Assembly (NCBI GenBank): GCA_951640165.1 | Contig: OX621247.1 | Span: 31,036,001-31,100,000 of the forward strand | DNA length: 64,000 bases | From: Pseudoips prasinana | Lineage: Eukaryota > Arthropoda > Insecta > Lepidoptera > Nolidae | Direction of reading: 5' to 3' | Shown here: positions 10,262 through 20,581 of the stretch, piece by piece | How positions within the stretch are numbered: position 1 is the first letter of the stretch | Layout of the letters: each line of letters opens with the position of its first letter | Made by a program: the position numbers and the translations under genes | Notes under the pieces: model-generated | Database searches by the model: none | Told to the model about the DNA's origin: nothing | What the model saw: the letters and a program-made list of their open reading frames with translations, nothing else

Positions 10262-10660
10262 AATAATGACGTCCTAGTCTGTTTCGGCCATGGTGGCCAA
10301 TCACAACGGAGACAAGCCATCTGCGCGGATTCTAATCCCTGTGTCGCTGGGTACTTTACAAACATATAATAGACGGACACAAATTACATCCAGACTCATA
10401 ACAACTGTTTATGGGTCACACAAATAGTTGTCCGGCGCGGGACTCTAACCCGCGAGACGAAACGGCGAGGCGACTGTCTTAGCCGCTGCGCCACACGTGC
10501 TGCGTATAGTGCAAAAGTGTGTGTGCAGACACAGAGGCACTTTCTATTCTATTACTACCATGATCCGATGGAATGCATAGCCAAATGACCGGAAAAAGGT
10601 CAGGTACATGACCGACGGCTTTACGTGGTTTTCGAGGTACGAGGGTGTGATACCGTCAAC
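10262..10660 (-). mobile_element. SINE-D split by a nested SINE-H
   Basis: Minus-strand SINE-D sequence occupies 10262-10330 (TTTCGGCCATGGTGGCCA) and resumes at 10505-10660 (TCTATTCTATTACTACCATG, ACCGACGGCTTTACGTG). Between them sits a minus-strand SINE-H (10331-10504) with head motifs TTAGCCGCTGCGCCACACG and GACTCTAACCCGCG. SINE-H is therefore the younger insertion. Confidence 0.75.
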
Positions 10661-10941
10661 AAACTGACTTGATGTCTGAGGTTCAGTTTTAGTATGTCGT
10701 GTTTAAAATATTAAAAATAAAAATAATATCATAAAAAAAAACTATGAGCTAAACGACCCGCTGAGTTTGTTTTGCTGGGTCTTCTCCGTACCTAAAGGGT
10801 CCTTACCCCTACTGGGCGGCTTGAGCAACTCTCACACTAGGGTTACCACTACTCTTACGATAAACAAGCAAGCACGCACCCAACTGACAGTAAATTCAAA
10901 TAGTTAACTGCTGAAATTAGCTATTTAACTAAAATTAAATT
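10661..10941. other. Composite of short retroelement scraps
   Basis: GAGCTAAACGACCCGCTGAG and GGGCGGCTTGAGCAACTC resemble parts of element G and of the LINE 3' end at 13711-14090. Nothing is intact. Confidence 0.35.
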
Positions 10942-11115
10942 ATTTAATATTATAAAGGCGAAAGATTGTGAGTGTGTATGTTTGAGACTTCTTCATGTAA
11001 AAATTACCGAATGGATTTTGATGATACTTTGTAGTATTATTGCTTATATCTCCGAATAACACTTAGGCTATAATTTATAAAGGTTAACGCGCGTAAAACC
11101 GCGGGGCACAGCTAG
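10942..11115 (+). mobile_element. Hel-4 miniature Helitron
   Basis: The body starts TAATATTATAAAGGCGAAAG and ends CGCGGGGCACAGCTAG at 11115, followed by T. It shares the last ~40 nt, including the hairpin, with Hel-1, but the rest is unrelated. Confidence 0.75.
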
Positions 11116-11700
11116 TCAAATATAAGTCACAGATCTATTAATCTATTTGTATTTGGGATTCGAGGAAAATCTTAACCCCATCTAATCTGGTATGGGGCGT
11201 AGAAATCGTCCCGAGGGAATACCTACCAGAGAACGGGCAGCGGCGTCTTTCTGTGAACTATGACCCTCAAACTACGATCCTACATAGTCCCTTCATTTTT
11301 AGGAGGCACTTGTCCAGCCCTGGACATGATTTTGTTGAGATGATGAATTGGAATTAAATATATACGGGGTGACCGAGGAGTTGATGTGCAAACGTTTCAA
11401 GTAATTCAAAATTCAATTTCCGCGTCCCTTTTTTCTTCACATCTGTCTGACAGTCAATCCAAGAGCATATAATTGACCGACTCAGCTAAAAAACATGGAT
11501 TAAATAAATGTAATGTATGTATATTGATTGTGTCATAGTAGAGTCATTTTTCTTGGTGCACTTATGTATTGTTATGGACAAGTTATGACAAGAATGTCGA
11601 CATTATAACAATTATTTTATATACTGTCTGTGTTATGCATCTCCAAATTGGTGTTAATTTATTAATATTTATTTTTTAAGTTCGTTTTTCCATACATTTA
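11116..11700. other. LINE 3' fragment, then unassigned DNA
   Basis: At about 11150-11345, GGAATACCTACCAGAGAACGG and TGAACTATGACCCTCAAAC mirror the minus-strand fragment at 22546-22800, suggesting the 3' part of one LINE family. From 11345 to 11700 nothing was recognised. Confidence 0.45.
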
Positions 11701-11974
11701 TTGTTTAAATTAGCTATAAGTTATATTTTGGTGTCCAGGTACTGTAAAAATTCTAACTGCGAGCTGTACACTAATTGTTCGTGAGTTATTTTACGTGGTT
11801 CCATCATAAAACCAGCGCTGCAACTGTTAATGTTGCAGCTAGTGCTGAGATGGGACCAATTCGGACTCACAGAGATAAGAATTAAGGACTTCTGTTTGTG
11901 TACATTTATATACATTGTTATTATTATCTGTGTCAGTTTACTGAATAAATGGATTTTCTTTCTTTCTTTCTTTC
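11700..11974 (+). mobile_element. Retroelement 3' end with (TTTC)n tail
   Basis: AATAAATGG, a polyadenylation-like signal, is followed by a (TTTC)n run at 11955-11974, as at LINE and SINE 3' ends. Upstream, TGCAAC/GTTGCA arms around 11820-11838 can fold. The overlapping minus ORF is not supported. Confidence 0.45.
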
Positions 11975-12837
11975 AAACGCAAAATTTAATTACTTTATAA
12001 GGAGTAGGACACTCCACATCATGTTCTGACTATTAACAAGTAAGTAGTAAGTAAGTATTTTAATTATTATTATTTCGCTTAAAAACGTGGTACATACAGG
12101 ATGTTTACATAAGGTTTAAGTTCAAGTTCGCTTGTTTAATTCTATTTGAATTCGTTTTTATTTTATTAATATTAAATTTTATGATTTATATAATGCTAAG
12201 AGATATTGGATAATCAATTAAGAAAACAATTCTGTCGAACTTTCCAAAGATGCAACCTACATAAAAAAAATAGAAAATAGCGCCCACGAAACTGTCTCGA
12301 TATTTCACGTCATAACTCTCATTAGAGAAATTACCCTTATATAAGCACTAGAATTTTAGAACTATCACTAGAAACTCAACCCGATATTCAGAACTAAAAA
12401 AAATATGTTTCATTATAAAAAAGCACGGGGTGCATGGTGTCAATAGTTATAAATATTTTTCTGACAGAAATGAGTAGAAGAATTATTATTTTAGGTAATA
12501 TCTTAAAAAGCACCCTACGCTTTTTTACAATAATATATATTATTTTTTTTCACATTTAGTTTTTATAACTATTATTTATTTTTATTTTTTATATACATAT
12601 TAGTGTATTGTCATCGGTCTTGATAAATCTACAAAGTTTGAATGAAATCTGAAATCCGTTTAAAGTGGGTCAAAATTGCGTCTTAAGGAGTATAAACATA
12701 CAAACATAAAAGTGAAGCTAATATAAAACGTGTAGAAAATCTTTATTAGTAGTTCTGTGGGATTGTATAAATGAAAATAATTCTGCACTTTTATAAGCAG
12801 ATACACGTGTAATATCTTAATGAAGAGCACATATAAG
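11975..12837. other. Unassigned AT-rich DNA
   Basis: Short scraps only: a G-core-like TCATGTTCTGACTATTAAC near 12019 and a faint Helitron-like stretch near 12600-12720. No gene is supported. Confidence 0.45.
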
Positions 12838-13086
12838 GTGTGGATGGTAGAAGCTTGCCTTCCATGCCGCATGTCGTGGGTCCAATTTCCACCCAGGACA
12901 GATATTTGTATGCATGAAATGTCTGTTTGTCCTGAATGGGTGTAATTATCTATTTAATTATAAGTATGCATGGTACAAAAGAAAAGTAGTGTATTTAGTA
13001 TATCAGTTATCTGGTTTCCATAGTTCAAGTTCTACTTAGTTTGGGATCAGATGGCCGTGTGTAAATAATGTCCCAGGATTGTGATG
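12838..13086 (+). mobile_element. SINE-A, near full length
   Basis: The head (GCTTGCCTTCCATGCCGCAT, TTTCCACCCAGGACAGATA) is followed by the shared SINE body ACAAAAGAAAAGTAGTGTAT, TTTCCATAGTTCAAG and TTTGGGATCAGATGGCCGTG, ending at GTCCCAGGAT. The B box is damaged, so it is probably silent. Confidence 0.8.
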
Positions 13087-13129
13087 AGATGGGCTGGCGA
13101 CATTCACACAGCAAGATATTTAATTATTA

Positions 13130-13275
13130 CTAGCTGTGCCCGGCAGTTTCATCTGCGTAAATCTTTATAAATTAGAGCCTATGTGTTATTCGGATATGTA
13201 AGCTATATTACTATAAAGTTTTATCAAAATCCGTCCGGTAGATTTTATGTGAAAGAGTATATGTAATATTAGGAA
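13130..13275 (-). mobile_element. Helitron 3' part (Hel-4/5 type)
   Basis: The minus-strand end CTGCCGGGCACAGCTAG at 13130 is followed by T. The body carries TATGTGTTATTCGGATATG (plus strand). The 5' end is degraded near TTAGGAAGG. Confidence 0.65.
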
Positions 13276-13600
13276 GGTTCTTGTATAAGTATATTTTTTG
13301 ACCGAATACTAATATTAGTACACTTAATTTATTATATTACTTTATTAATTTAGTTAAATAATATAATATAGTATTTAATATATATAAAGGGGTAACTTAT
13401 TCAACGGGATTAAAGCGGTCATTGATAAGGGATAAAGCGGTCATAATAGGATCGGTTTTAGGAGCGTTTTATGCAACTTTTGTTTTACGTTAATTCGCCT
13501 CTTATCCAATTGAGGGTTGGAGACGACATTTAATTGATTTATATGAATGTTAATTGGCACTTAATAAGGTATAGATACTTTTACAGGGTCCGTAAGGAGG
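13276..13600. other. Unassigned AT-rich DNA
   Basis: No repeat, RNA or frame was recognised. Confidence 0.5.
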
Positions 13601-14098
13601 CGCTCATAGCTAGATGCTTTCACCAGTCCGTAAGCGATTGGTGAGGTTAAGCAACTAGGCTCGCGGTCCATAGATAATTGATTAATTTCTGAGCGTCTCC
13701 GCGCTTCAGAGTGCACGTTAAGCCGTCAGTCCCGGTTGTAGCCATTAGGCAACAGTCGTTAAGTTATGTCAGAGGCCTACTAGGCGGCTTGAACAACTCT
13801 GACACTCGCAGTAGGGTTCATTTGTACCACCTGGAAGCGATCTCGTCAAGCACGGTTCGCTTTCAGCGTTCATACATCCCACGTACGTGCAGGCTCGGGA
13901 ATGAATTACCTGCTGCGGTGTTTCTACAGCGCTAAGACATGTCCTTCTTCAAATGAGGTTTAAAAAGAGTATTAATCTCACGGTAGGCCGCGGTTTGCTG
14001 TGCTCCCTGGCACTGCGAATGTCCATAAGCAGCATTTACCACTTACCATCAGGTGGGCCGATAGCTCGTCTGCCTCCAAAAGCAATAAAATAAATATT
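13601..14098 (+). mobile_element. LINE 3' end with C-terminal ORF fragment
   Basis: The frame at 13711-13935 encodes YIPRTCRLGNELPAAVFLQR at its end, matching the C-terminal PRTCRLWNELP signature of insect non-LTR reverse transcriptases. The following 3' UTR contains CATTTACCACTTACCATCAG and ends at AGCAATAAAATAAATA. It is 5' truncated. Confidence 0.65.
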
Positions 14099-14149
14099 TA
14101 ATAGTTTAAAAAACACGTTTTTAGCACGCACTAAAAATAACAAAATTTA

Positions 14150-14318
14150 ACTCACGTGATTTTTTTTTCTTTTTTTTGTATTCAATACTCAATACTTTAT
14201 TGCGTTCTACAAAGTTTTTATAATAGGTGGTAAGTTGTTGTACATTGGTAAGTATCATTTGTAGACCCTGTCGGGCACAGCATAAGTGTAGGAGAGAGGA
14301 GGAAGGGCGCATTAATAT
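14150..14318 (-). mobile_element. Poly-A retroelement end, minus strand
   Basis: A T-rich run at 14160-14178 next to ACTTTATTG (AATAAAGT on the minus strand) gives the poly-A tail and signal of a reverse-oriented retroposed transcript. The source is probably LINE 3' UTR; the 63-aa ORF across it is incidental. Confidence 0.55.
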
Positions 14319-14469
14319 TTAAATGGATAACTAAATGTTTTCATCTTTTATGCAGGAATACTTTGTGTTTCTTTAAGTGCTAATGTTGAGTGTGTGTGTG
14401 TCTTTAATATTGTAAATGTGTTTTAAAATATATAAGTGAAATAGTTTAACTGATATAATAAAAGACATG

Positions 14470-14472
<3 letters not shown>

Positions 14473-14546
<74 letters not shown>
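14473..14546. repeat. (TA)n microsatellite, about 74 bp
   Basis: An uninterrupted TA dinucleotide run, likely length-polymorphic. Confidence 0.95.
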
Positions 14547-14550
<4 letters not shown>

Positions 14551-15269
14551 ATAATTCTCGTTTTGGATTAATTAATTTATTTTAATTTATCATTGAAAAA
14601 TTCACTTAAATCGTAATATGTTTTATTTAATAAGAATTGTTTTAATTTGTAATTGAATCTCTTTATTTTGGTTTCGTTTCTTATATTTTCAGACAGCATT
14701 CCTGACAGCATACCCTTTTATTTGTTACCCATATCATAGGGGTGGATTTCAAACAGCCAGTCCGCCATCTTGTGGAGGACGCCATATTGGACTTGTAATG
14801 ACATTTCTTAGCTGTAGCATCTAATTGTCATCAGAACTCAGAGCGTGTGCAATATTTCATCCTTATCGGAGACCGGGAAGTGGGTCAAATTAAGATTCCA
14901 AGATTTCCTTACATACATAGTTAGTTACAAGAGAAGCTAATAAAAGCGTGTTAAAAAGGGGTAACCACTGCCCATACGACCAGTAAGTAGATCAGTAAGT
15001 GAGATAGTGTCGTTACTGGCATTTCCACTTAAATCTTCGCGTTTTGTTCACCTTTGTTTGAATGTAGACGCGTGAAGGATCACTAACAATGGATTTTGTC
15101 ATTTACAGAGCCGATAAATCTTTTGTTAAGTGGAGATCACGTCAAAAACGAACCAACTTTACACCTACGCCAAAGAACATCAGCTATTATTAGCGTAGTA
15201 TTAATAAATATATAGTAATTAATGTTCGAACTGGTTTTAGGTTAATATTAAGTCCTTACATTATGTAAT
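14547..15269. other. Unassigned, with faint repeat scraps
   Basis: A stretch around 14690-14950 (CCGCCATCTTGTGG, GGAAGTGGGTCAAATTAAG) looks like a dispersed repeat, and GGTAACCACTGCCCATACG near 14960 is the reverse of the start of the repeat at 33828. No gene is supported. Confidence 0.4.
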
Positions 15270-15520
15270 TGTTGGCGTGGTTGGCTTGCTTTTCACGCCG
15301 CAGGTCGTGGGTTCGATTCCCACCCAGGAGAAGGAGATATTTGTGTGTTTGTCCTGAAGGAGTAATTAGGTATGTATTTGTGTGTAGCTATATATGTATG
15401 TATTTACAAAAGAAGAGTGGTATATGTAGTATGTCAGTTATCTGGTTCCATAGTACAGACCTCAGCTTACTTTGGGATCAGATGGCCGTATGTAAATAGT
15501 GTCCCAGGATATTATTTTTA
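15270..15520 (+). mobile_element. SINE-A with intact B box
   Basis: The head is GTTGGCGTGGTTGGC and GGTCGTGGGTTCGATTCCCA; the body has ACAAAAGAAGAGTGGTATAT and TTTGGGATCAGATGGCCG, and the tail is GTCCCAGGATATTATT. Two overlapping ORFs across it are by-products. Confidence 0.85.
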
Positions 15521-15544
15521 TAATTATTGGCATATATTTAAGGA

Positions 15545-15685
15545 CCTAATATCCAGGTATGCCGCTAGCTGTCCGATTATGAGGGTGATGGAATAGAAAG
15601 TGCCCCTATATTTGGGCACACACTTGTGCACTTTAATATGTCCCGCACAGATGGCTAGACTCTATTGGGACTGCCCATCGTTCAA
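15545..15685 (+). mobile_element. SINE-D 3' fragment
   Basis: GAGGGTGATGGAATAGAAAG and TATGTCCCGCACAGATGGC place this in the 3' half of SINE-D; the head is missing. Confidence 0.7.
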
Positions 15686-15768
15686 TAACGTCTTATCCCT
15701 TATTTAAAAATTAAATAAAACTGAAAATTGATTTTATTTAGATCAAAACATAGTATTCCCTAACATTA

Positions 15769-16081
15769 TCTATACATATAATAAAATCGTAGGAAAGTCA
15801 AAACTGTACATTGAATATTTTCTAAAAAGGATACTTGGGCCGTCATCTACAATCGATATCGAAGCCAAAAATATAGTTTTTAGAATTTTTGTCTGTGTGG
15901 CTGTTTGTCTGTATGTATGTCCGGGCTAAACTCAAAAAATAATGTATGGATTTACTTCCAATTTTGCATGAATATTACTAAGAGGTCTGGTCAACATATA
16001 GGCTACATATTATCACGCTATCACCTAAGGATATGATAATTTATAAAATTCAACGCGGGTAAAACCGCCGGGCACAGCTAG
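15769..16081 (+). mobile_element. Hel-1 miniature Helitron, complete
   Basis: It starts TCTATACATATAATAAAATC after A15768 and ends GGGCACAGCTAG at 16081. It is 313 bp long. The next base starts a second Helitron, giving a head-to-tail pair. Confidence 0.85.
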
Positions 16082-16608
16082 TCTTACTTATATAATAAAT
16101 GCGAAGGATTGTGAGTATGGATGTTTGTTACTCTTTCACGCAAAACTTACCTAACGGATTTTGATCAAACTTTGTAGTAATATAATTTATAAATCATGTA
16201 ACGTAATTAACGCACACCCTCAAACACCCCAATTAGAATATTATGTTATAATCACAATACTTACACTGAATTTTTAATTTAACATGTATATGAATTGTTA
16301 TTTACTAAATTAGTTTCTGGGAATAAAGTTTATTTTTCTTTATTTTGCACTGAATGATGGAATTTGTATGAATATAAATAAAACTGGTATTTTAAATTCT
16401 TATTACTTTGACTTACGGTCCATTTCAAATGTGACAATAATTTTCGTAGTTTTATTTATTTTTGAGGAAAAAAATGATATAAATCGATTCAGTAAACGAT
16501 TCTGAACAAACTATTTTCAGGATGTGCGTTAATTAAGTTACATGATATATAATAACACAAAGCATATCATTTATATTTAATGCGGGTGAAACCCCGGGGC
16601 ACAGATAG
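16082..16608 (+). mobile_element. Second Helitron, split by MITE-F
   Basis: The 5' part begins TCTTACTTATATAATAAATG and runs to about 16194. The 3' part resumes after the MITE and ends CCGGGGCACAGATAG at 16608, so the canonical C of CTAG has become A. The copy directly abuts the preceding Hel-1. Confidence 0.7.
16195..16544. mobile_element. MITE-F
   Basis: The terminal inverted repeats are CATGTAACGTAATTAACGCA and, at the other end, the reverse complement with one change. It is about 350 bp with no ORF. Other copies lie at 27573-28588 (interrupted) and 61319-61719. It is inserted in a Helitron. The target duplication was not resolved, so the superfamily is open. Confidence 0.75.
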
Positions 16609-16620
16609 TATAGTATATAA

Positions 16621-16731
16621 ACGTTTCAGTCTCATCATCATCATCATATCAGCCGAAAGGTGTCCACTGCTGGACAAAGATCTCCACAATTGCCGGTCTT
16701 ACACTATCCAGCGCCTTCCACGTTTCAGTCT
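16621..16731 (-). mobile_element. RTE-like LINE tail with 12-bp duplication
   Basis: The insert 16633-16719 starts with a (CAT)n run (ATG repeats on the minus strand) and carries GTCCACTGCTGGACAAAG. ACGTTTCAGTCT is repeated at 16621-16632 and 16720-16731, a clear target-site duplication. Confidence 0.85.
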
Positions 16732-16747
16732 AATAAAACTCAAATAA

Positions 16748-17010
16748 TAATAATATCCTGGGACATTATTCACACATGGCCATTTGATCCCAAATTAAGC
16801 AGAGCTTGTACTATGGAAACGAAATAATTGATATATTACATAAACTACTTTTTTGTAAATACATTACATATATTCTTACTTATATAGACAATTACACCCA
16901 TACTCAGGACAAACAGACATGTTCGTGTACATAAATATCTGTCCTGGATGGGAATCGAACCCATCTGGCTTTGCAATCGGGGTCACTAAACACAAGACCA
17001 ATCGACCAGT
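16748..17010 (-). mobile_element. SINE with A body and B-like head
   Basis: The body reads as SINE-A (CCTGGGACATTATTCACAC, GTACTATGGAAAC), but the head, on the plus strand CAATCGGGGTCACTAAACAC, is of the SINE-B kind. This hybrid supports a common, exchangeable body. Confidence 0.7.
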
Positions 17011-17014
17011 GAAT

Positions 17015-17097
17015 ATTGTGGAACAACTTACACACTGCCATCTGGACCTAATCTAGGCAGAGCCTGTACATCCTGAAAAACATACTTATACATTCAG
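17015..17097 (-). mobile_element. SINE-B body fragment
   Basis: ACTTACACACTGCCATCTGG and GCAGAGCCTGTAC identify the 3' body; the rest is lost. Confidence 0.6.
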
Positions 17098-17227
17098 TCA
17101 AAAAAGTATCGGGAATGGATGATTTGTTTATGGTTCCAAATTCAAATTTTTGTTTTTTTTTGTTGTTGTTAGATTGGCACAACTGTTTTCCATTTTGGCG
17201 CGGAGTTTGAGTTGCATCTGTTATTTA

Positions 17228-17671
17228 TCTTTACATATAATAAAATCGTAGGAAAGTCAAAACTGTACATTGAGTATTTTTTTAAAAGGATACTTGGGCG
17301 TGATCTACAATCGAAATCGAAGCCAAAAATATAGTTTTTAGAATTTTTGTCTGTATGTACGTCCGGGCTTAACTCAAAAAGTATTGCATGAATATAAATA
17401 AGAGGTCGGGTCAACATATAGGCTATATATTATCACGCTATCACCTACGGGGGAGGAGCTGTGATCTACTATATAAAAATAAGTTGGGTTTTCCTTCCTG
17501 ACGCTATAACTCCAGAACGCACTAACCGATTTCCACGGTTTTGCATTCGTTGGAAAGGTCTCGGGCTCCGTGAGGTTTTTGGCAAAGAAAATTTATAAAA
17601 TTTTACGCGGGTAACACCGCGGGGCACAGCTAGTCATTTATAAAGTTTAACACGGGTAAAAGGGCAGCTAG
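17228..17671 (+). mobile_element. Hel-1 Helitron containing a Hel-3 Helitron
   Basis: TC at 17228-17229 opens a Hel-1 body that is interrupted at 17464/17634 and then finishes with TTTATAAAGTTTAACACGGG and a shortened hairpin, ending GGGCAGCTAG at 17671. The outer element joins exactly at A17464/T17634. Confidence 0.8.
17465..17633 (+). mobile_element. Hel-3 miniature Helitron, 169 bp, nested
   Basis: It starts TCTACTATATAAAAAT and ends ACCGCGGGGCACAGCTAG. The host flanks are A and T. A same-length copy lies at 30019-30187 on the other strand. The interior (TCCAGAACGCACTAACCGAT) is unrelated to Hel-1. Confidence 0.85.
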
Positions 17672-17785
17672 TTATAGATAAATTACAACCACGCACGGAA
17701 TAAATAATCGTTCTCATCGCGAAACGGTTTGCCTAGGTGGGGATCGAAGAAGACGAACCACTAGACCAAAAGGCCTGTTATTAAG
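17672..17785 (-). mobile_element. SINE-B head and part body
   Basis: TAAATTACAACCACGCACGG and GTGGGGATCGAAGAAGACG followed by CCACTAGACCAAAAGGCC show a minus-oriented SINE-B whose B box has drifted. Confidence 0.6.
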
Positions 17786-17799
17786 TTTAGTTTTATAAA

Positions 17800-18255
17800 T
17801 ACAACGTCGGGTCGTCCACCTAGGTAGCTAGAGAAAGCTAGGGTAGGCTCCTCAGCGGCGAGGATCGCTTTGGCCCCTTAACACGTCATCGGTGATCCCG
17901 TGCAACTGATCACACCCTCACACACATCTTAGAATTCTGTCCTTTTGCTTCAGCGGCCCCCTGAGCTGTGGCCCGAACCCCAAAAGGGTGGCCTCGGGTA
18001 TTAATCGTTTAATTTAAGCTACTGGTTAAGAGCCTTCTGCGCTAGCCAAATGCTCATTGCCTTCAATTCTTTAATTTTAATATTGTACAACTAAATTTCA
18101 AAATAATAGATTAATTTTTTTAGACTAATTATATTTTTGTAATTTTTATACTGTATTCGACTATGTTTATGTACTGCATTGTGAACTTGACAAGTACAAG
18201 TGTATGTTAATATCCAAGTGCTGAATAAATTTCATTATTTCATTTCATTTCACAT
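17800..18255 (+). mobile_element. LINE 3' UTR with (ATTTC)n tail
   Basis: A GC-richer block (AAAAGGGTGGCCTCGGGTAT) is followed by CGACTATGTTTATGTACTGC, a polyadenylation-like signal (GCTGAATAAATTTC) and a tail of repeated ATTTC. The 3' portion recurs at 49385-49497 and, reversed, at 18462-18620. The LINE clade is not certain. Confidence 0.65.
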
Positions 18256-18356
18256 TACTTTTCTTATGAGCATACTTCATATAGATACTTTTAAGAGAGC
18301 CTTAAATGTCTTTATAAATATCGACTGGATTGTATAAATTCGAGTCTCAGAACCAC

Positions 18357-18430
18357 GGTGCGGTGGCGGAGAGGTTAACGCACATGGGGCCGAATACCCC
18401 GTGGTCGTGGGTTCGATTCCCACCCGCACA
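18357..18430 (+). other. tRNA-like sequence (SINE head or tRNA pseudogene)
   Basis: GTGGCGGAGAGGTTAACGC resembles an A box, and GTGGGTTCGATTCCCACC forms a canonical T arm with a B box. A TGGGG/CCCCG anticodon-like stem and a six-pair acceptor fold are possible, but position 33 would be C, not T, and no T-run terminator follows. It is therefore more likely a SINE head than a functional tRNA. Confidence 0.5.
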
Positions 18431-18461
18431 TAAATTTATAGATACAATTCCCTTTAAAGAT

Positions 18462-18620
18462 GTCTTAAAAATACAATGAAATGAAATAATGAAATTTATT
18501 CAGCACTTGGGTATTTACATATACTTGTACTTTTCAAGCTCACAATGTATTACATAAACACAGTTTAAAAACAGTAATTAAAGCAAAATTTTTTTTTAAT
18601 TAGTCCGTCGTCACATATAT
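18462..18620 (-). mobile_element. LINE 3' end, reverse copy
   Basis: AATGAAATGAAATAATG (tail) and TTATTCAGCACTTGGGTA are the reverse of the 18200-18255 tail, so two copies face each other around the tRNA-like sequence. Confidence 0.65.
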
Positions 18621-19083
18621 TTTTAATATCCTTAAATAAATAATAAATAGCAAGTTACTAAGCTATTATTGTTAAATTTAGCAATAGTATATCAAATTAA
18701 AGATTACATTACATTACCTACTTAATATCTGCAATATAAATACTTACAATACTTTTCAGCGTTCTGAGACCCTAGTTTTTTAATGATTATCGTTGAGATT
18801 CGTACTATTTATTGTCACAGCATAGGAGTAGGTCCCACCCTCAAGTCACACAATGTATGAGTTTTTGACGACCTTATCTTTCACACATAAATCATATTAA
18901 TAAGGAGTTTCATCACAAAACTGTCGATACTTATTAGCGCTTTATTGAAAGTCATCTCTTTATCAACGAACAAATGTCATCCTTCCAGAATCCTGCTTAC
19001 TCCCGTGGGCGTGAACTTCATTCATCTTGGGCAAAAGCCTAGAGCGTCACGAATGCGTGAGTTGGCACCATAGTCAAGTTGGG
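18621..19083. other. Repeat-poor upstream region
   Basis: I recognise no repeat here. The stretch lies directly upstream of the TATA box and signal-peptide exon and may hold regulatory sites. Confidence 0.4.
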
Positions 19084-19120
19084 TTTATAAGGCTCGATCT
19101 CACTGGGCGCTCGGCATTCG
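19084..19120 (+). promoter_or_regulatory. Core promoter: TATA box and initiator
   Basis: TTTATAAG at 19084-19091 is followed about 30 bp later by GCATTCG (A at 19116), a fair match to the arthropod initiator CAKTY. This puts the start site about 15 nt before the ATG at 19131. A short leader with a TATA box is common for highly expressed insect secreted or cuticle proteins. Confidence 0.55.
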
Positions 19121-19130
19121 AATCGCAACG

Positions 19131-19179
19131 ATGAAACACGCAACTTGCACGACCGCTGTGCTCGCCTTGTTGCTGGCCG
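19131..19179 (+). CDS. First coding exon of a secreted protein (signal peptide)
   Basis: The ATG at 19131 opens MKHATCTTAVLALLLAG, a classic signal peptide: a short polar start and a hydrophobic AVLALLLA core. At 19180 the sequence reads GTTAGT, a good splice donor. Unspliced, the frame would stop at the TAG inside it, so the coding sequence is most simply a 49-bp first exon ending in phase 1, a layout common in insect secreted genes such as chitin-binding and cuticle proteins. Later exons were not identified in the remaining 45 kb, so the product is unknown. The gene may continue outside the window or through small exons I cannot see. Confidence 0.55.
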
Positions 19180-19185
19180 GTTAGT

Positions 19186-20580
19186 TCGAAGTTTTACTTT
19201 TGTGGTAACTTTTTGAAAATGGAAGCGCTTATTATTTTTTTAATTCATTTGCTAATTTCTTTGTCTATTTAAGTATTCTTAAAAAGTTTTGTACACGAAT
19301 GTGTGAATTGAGAAAAGCTTTTTAAAATAATTTTGTTTACGCTTTTCATTTTTTATGTTCCTTTTTGTTGCTTTCTTTTGTTAAATTTGATTTAAAAGTG
19401 TAATTAAGGCACGGTGAAGCTGTTTGGTAAGTCGTTTATATTTTAATTATACTAGAAGTCGATGTCGATTCCAGCTACATTAGTGATCAGGTACGAAAAC
19501 GCAACAACAAGAGTGACGTCATCGTAATATTTCTTTTTATATTACTATATTTTTAAACATAACAACTACGTATAATAAAATTATATCTAAGAAACGGTCA
19601 CCGTAGATTATTATTTACTTAGATTATTAAGGGCATTCTATTCATATTAAATAAAAAGAGAAAAATATGAACTGTTATACAAAAACAAAAAAATATTTAA
19701 ATGCCAACTAAAAAGTTTAAATATGTTCAAGATGTAGAATCTAACCTTTTAATTTGGTGTCAATGTGTATAAGGAACCAAGTTATTATTTTAGTGCTCTA
19801 TTTCTGAGCAAAGGTTATAAATATTTCATCAGCGCCCGACTTAAATTGACTGAAATTTTCCTTAATAATCCGGAGACTAGTATCCGATAATAAAAAAAAA
19901 TTAGATAGTACCTAGCACGTATACCGATTCGATTAAAAAAAATCAACATCAGCCGTGAAAATTTGAGGAACTTTAAAAAATATAAAAAATTACGGTCAAA
20001 CTAAAAATCTTCAGTTCAGACATGAATACTGTTAATTTATACAAAACTAAAATCAATAAATCTGTGTAATAAATTCTTCGCTGATATATTACGCATATTT
20101 ATAGGAAGTAATAGAACAGGTTGTCTTTTTGTAGGTTTTAAGGATCTGCTACGGCGTAGTTCTGCATAGGATTTTTTCATTCTAAAATTTAAAAAAAGAT
20201 ATTCCGTAAGATTCTAATGATGTTTGCATGGTAAATTTAAAAAAAGATTCCTATAGATTGTATTTTACATAAAACTACTATAAAGCTGGTAATCAACTTA
20301 AAATTGTCGTACGCGTGACGATATTTTTATCTAATCCCGTACTGCCTATGAATTTTGACCTCTGATTAAGCCATATTATAGAAGAATATTTATTTATTGA
20401 TTACAAATTTATTTGTATAGCTAAATTTGCACGGGAATCAGACTTTTATCTCCTTCCAATCATTCAATTTATTGATATTCGAAATTCTGGAACCTCTGGA
20501 TCAGAGCGATCTGGTTCTCTTGACCTGGTAGTCTCTCGACTATATTTTGTAGAAAACAACATAATGCAAATAATAAAACT
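19186..20580 (+). other. Probable intron, repeat-poor
   Basis: AT-rich sequence downstream of the donor with no recognised transposon. A GCTACGGCGTAG motif lies at 20148-20159. No convincing coding exon was found. Confidence 0.4.
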
Positions 20581-20581
20581 T

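Noticed and set aside
15361..15500. Overlapping ORFs of 74-76 aa
   Set aside because: They run through the SINE-A head and body and contain no protein motif.
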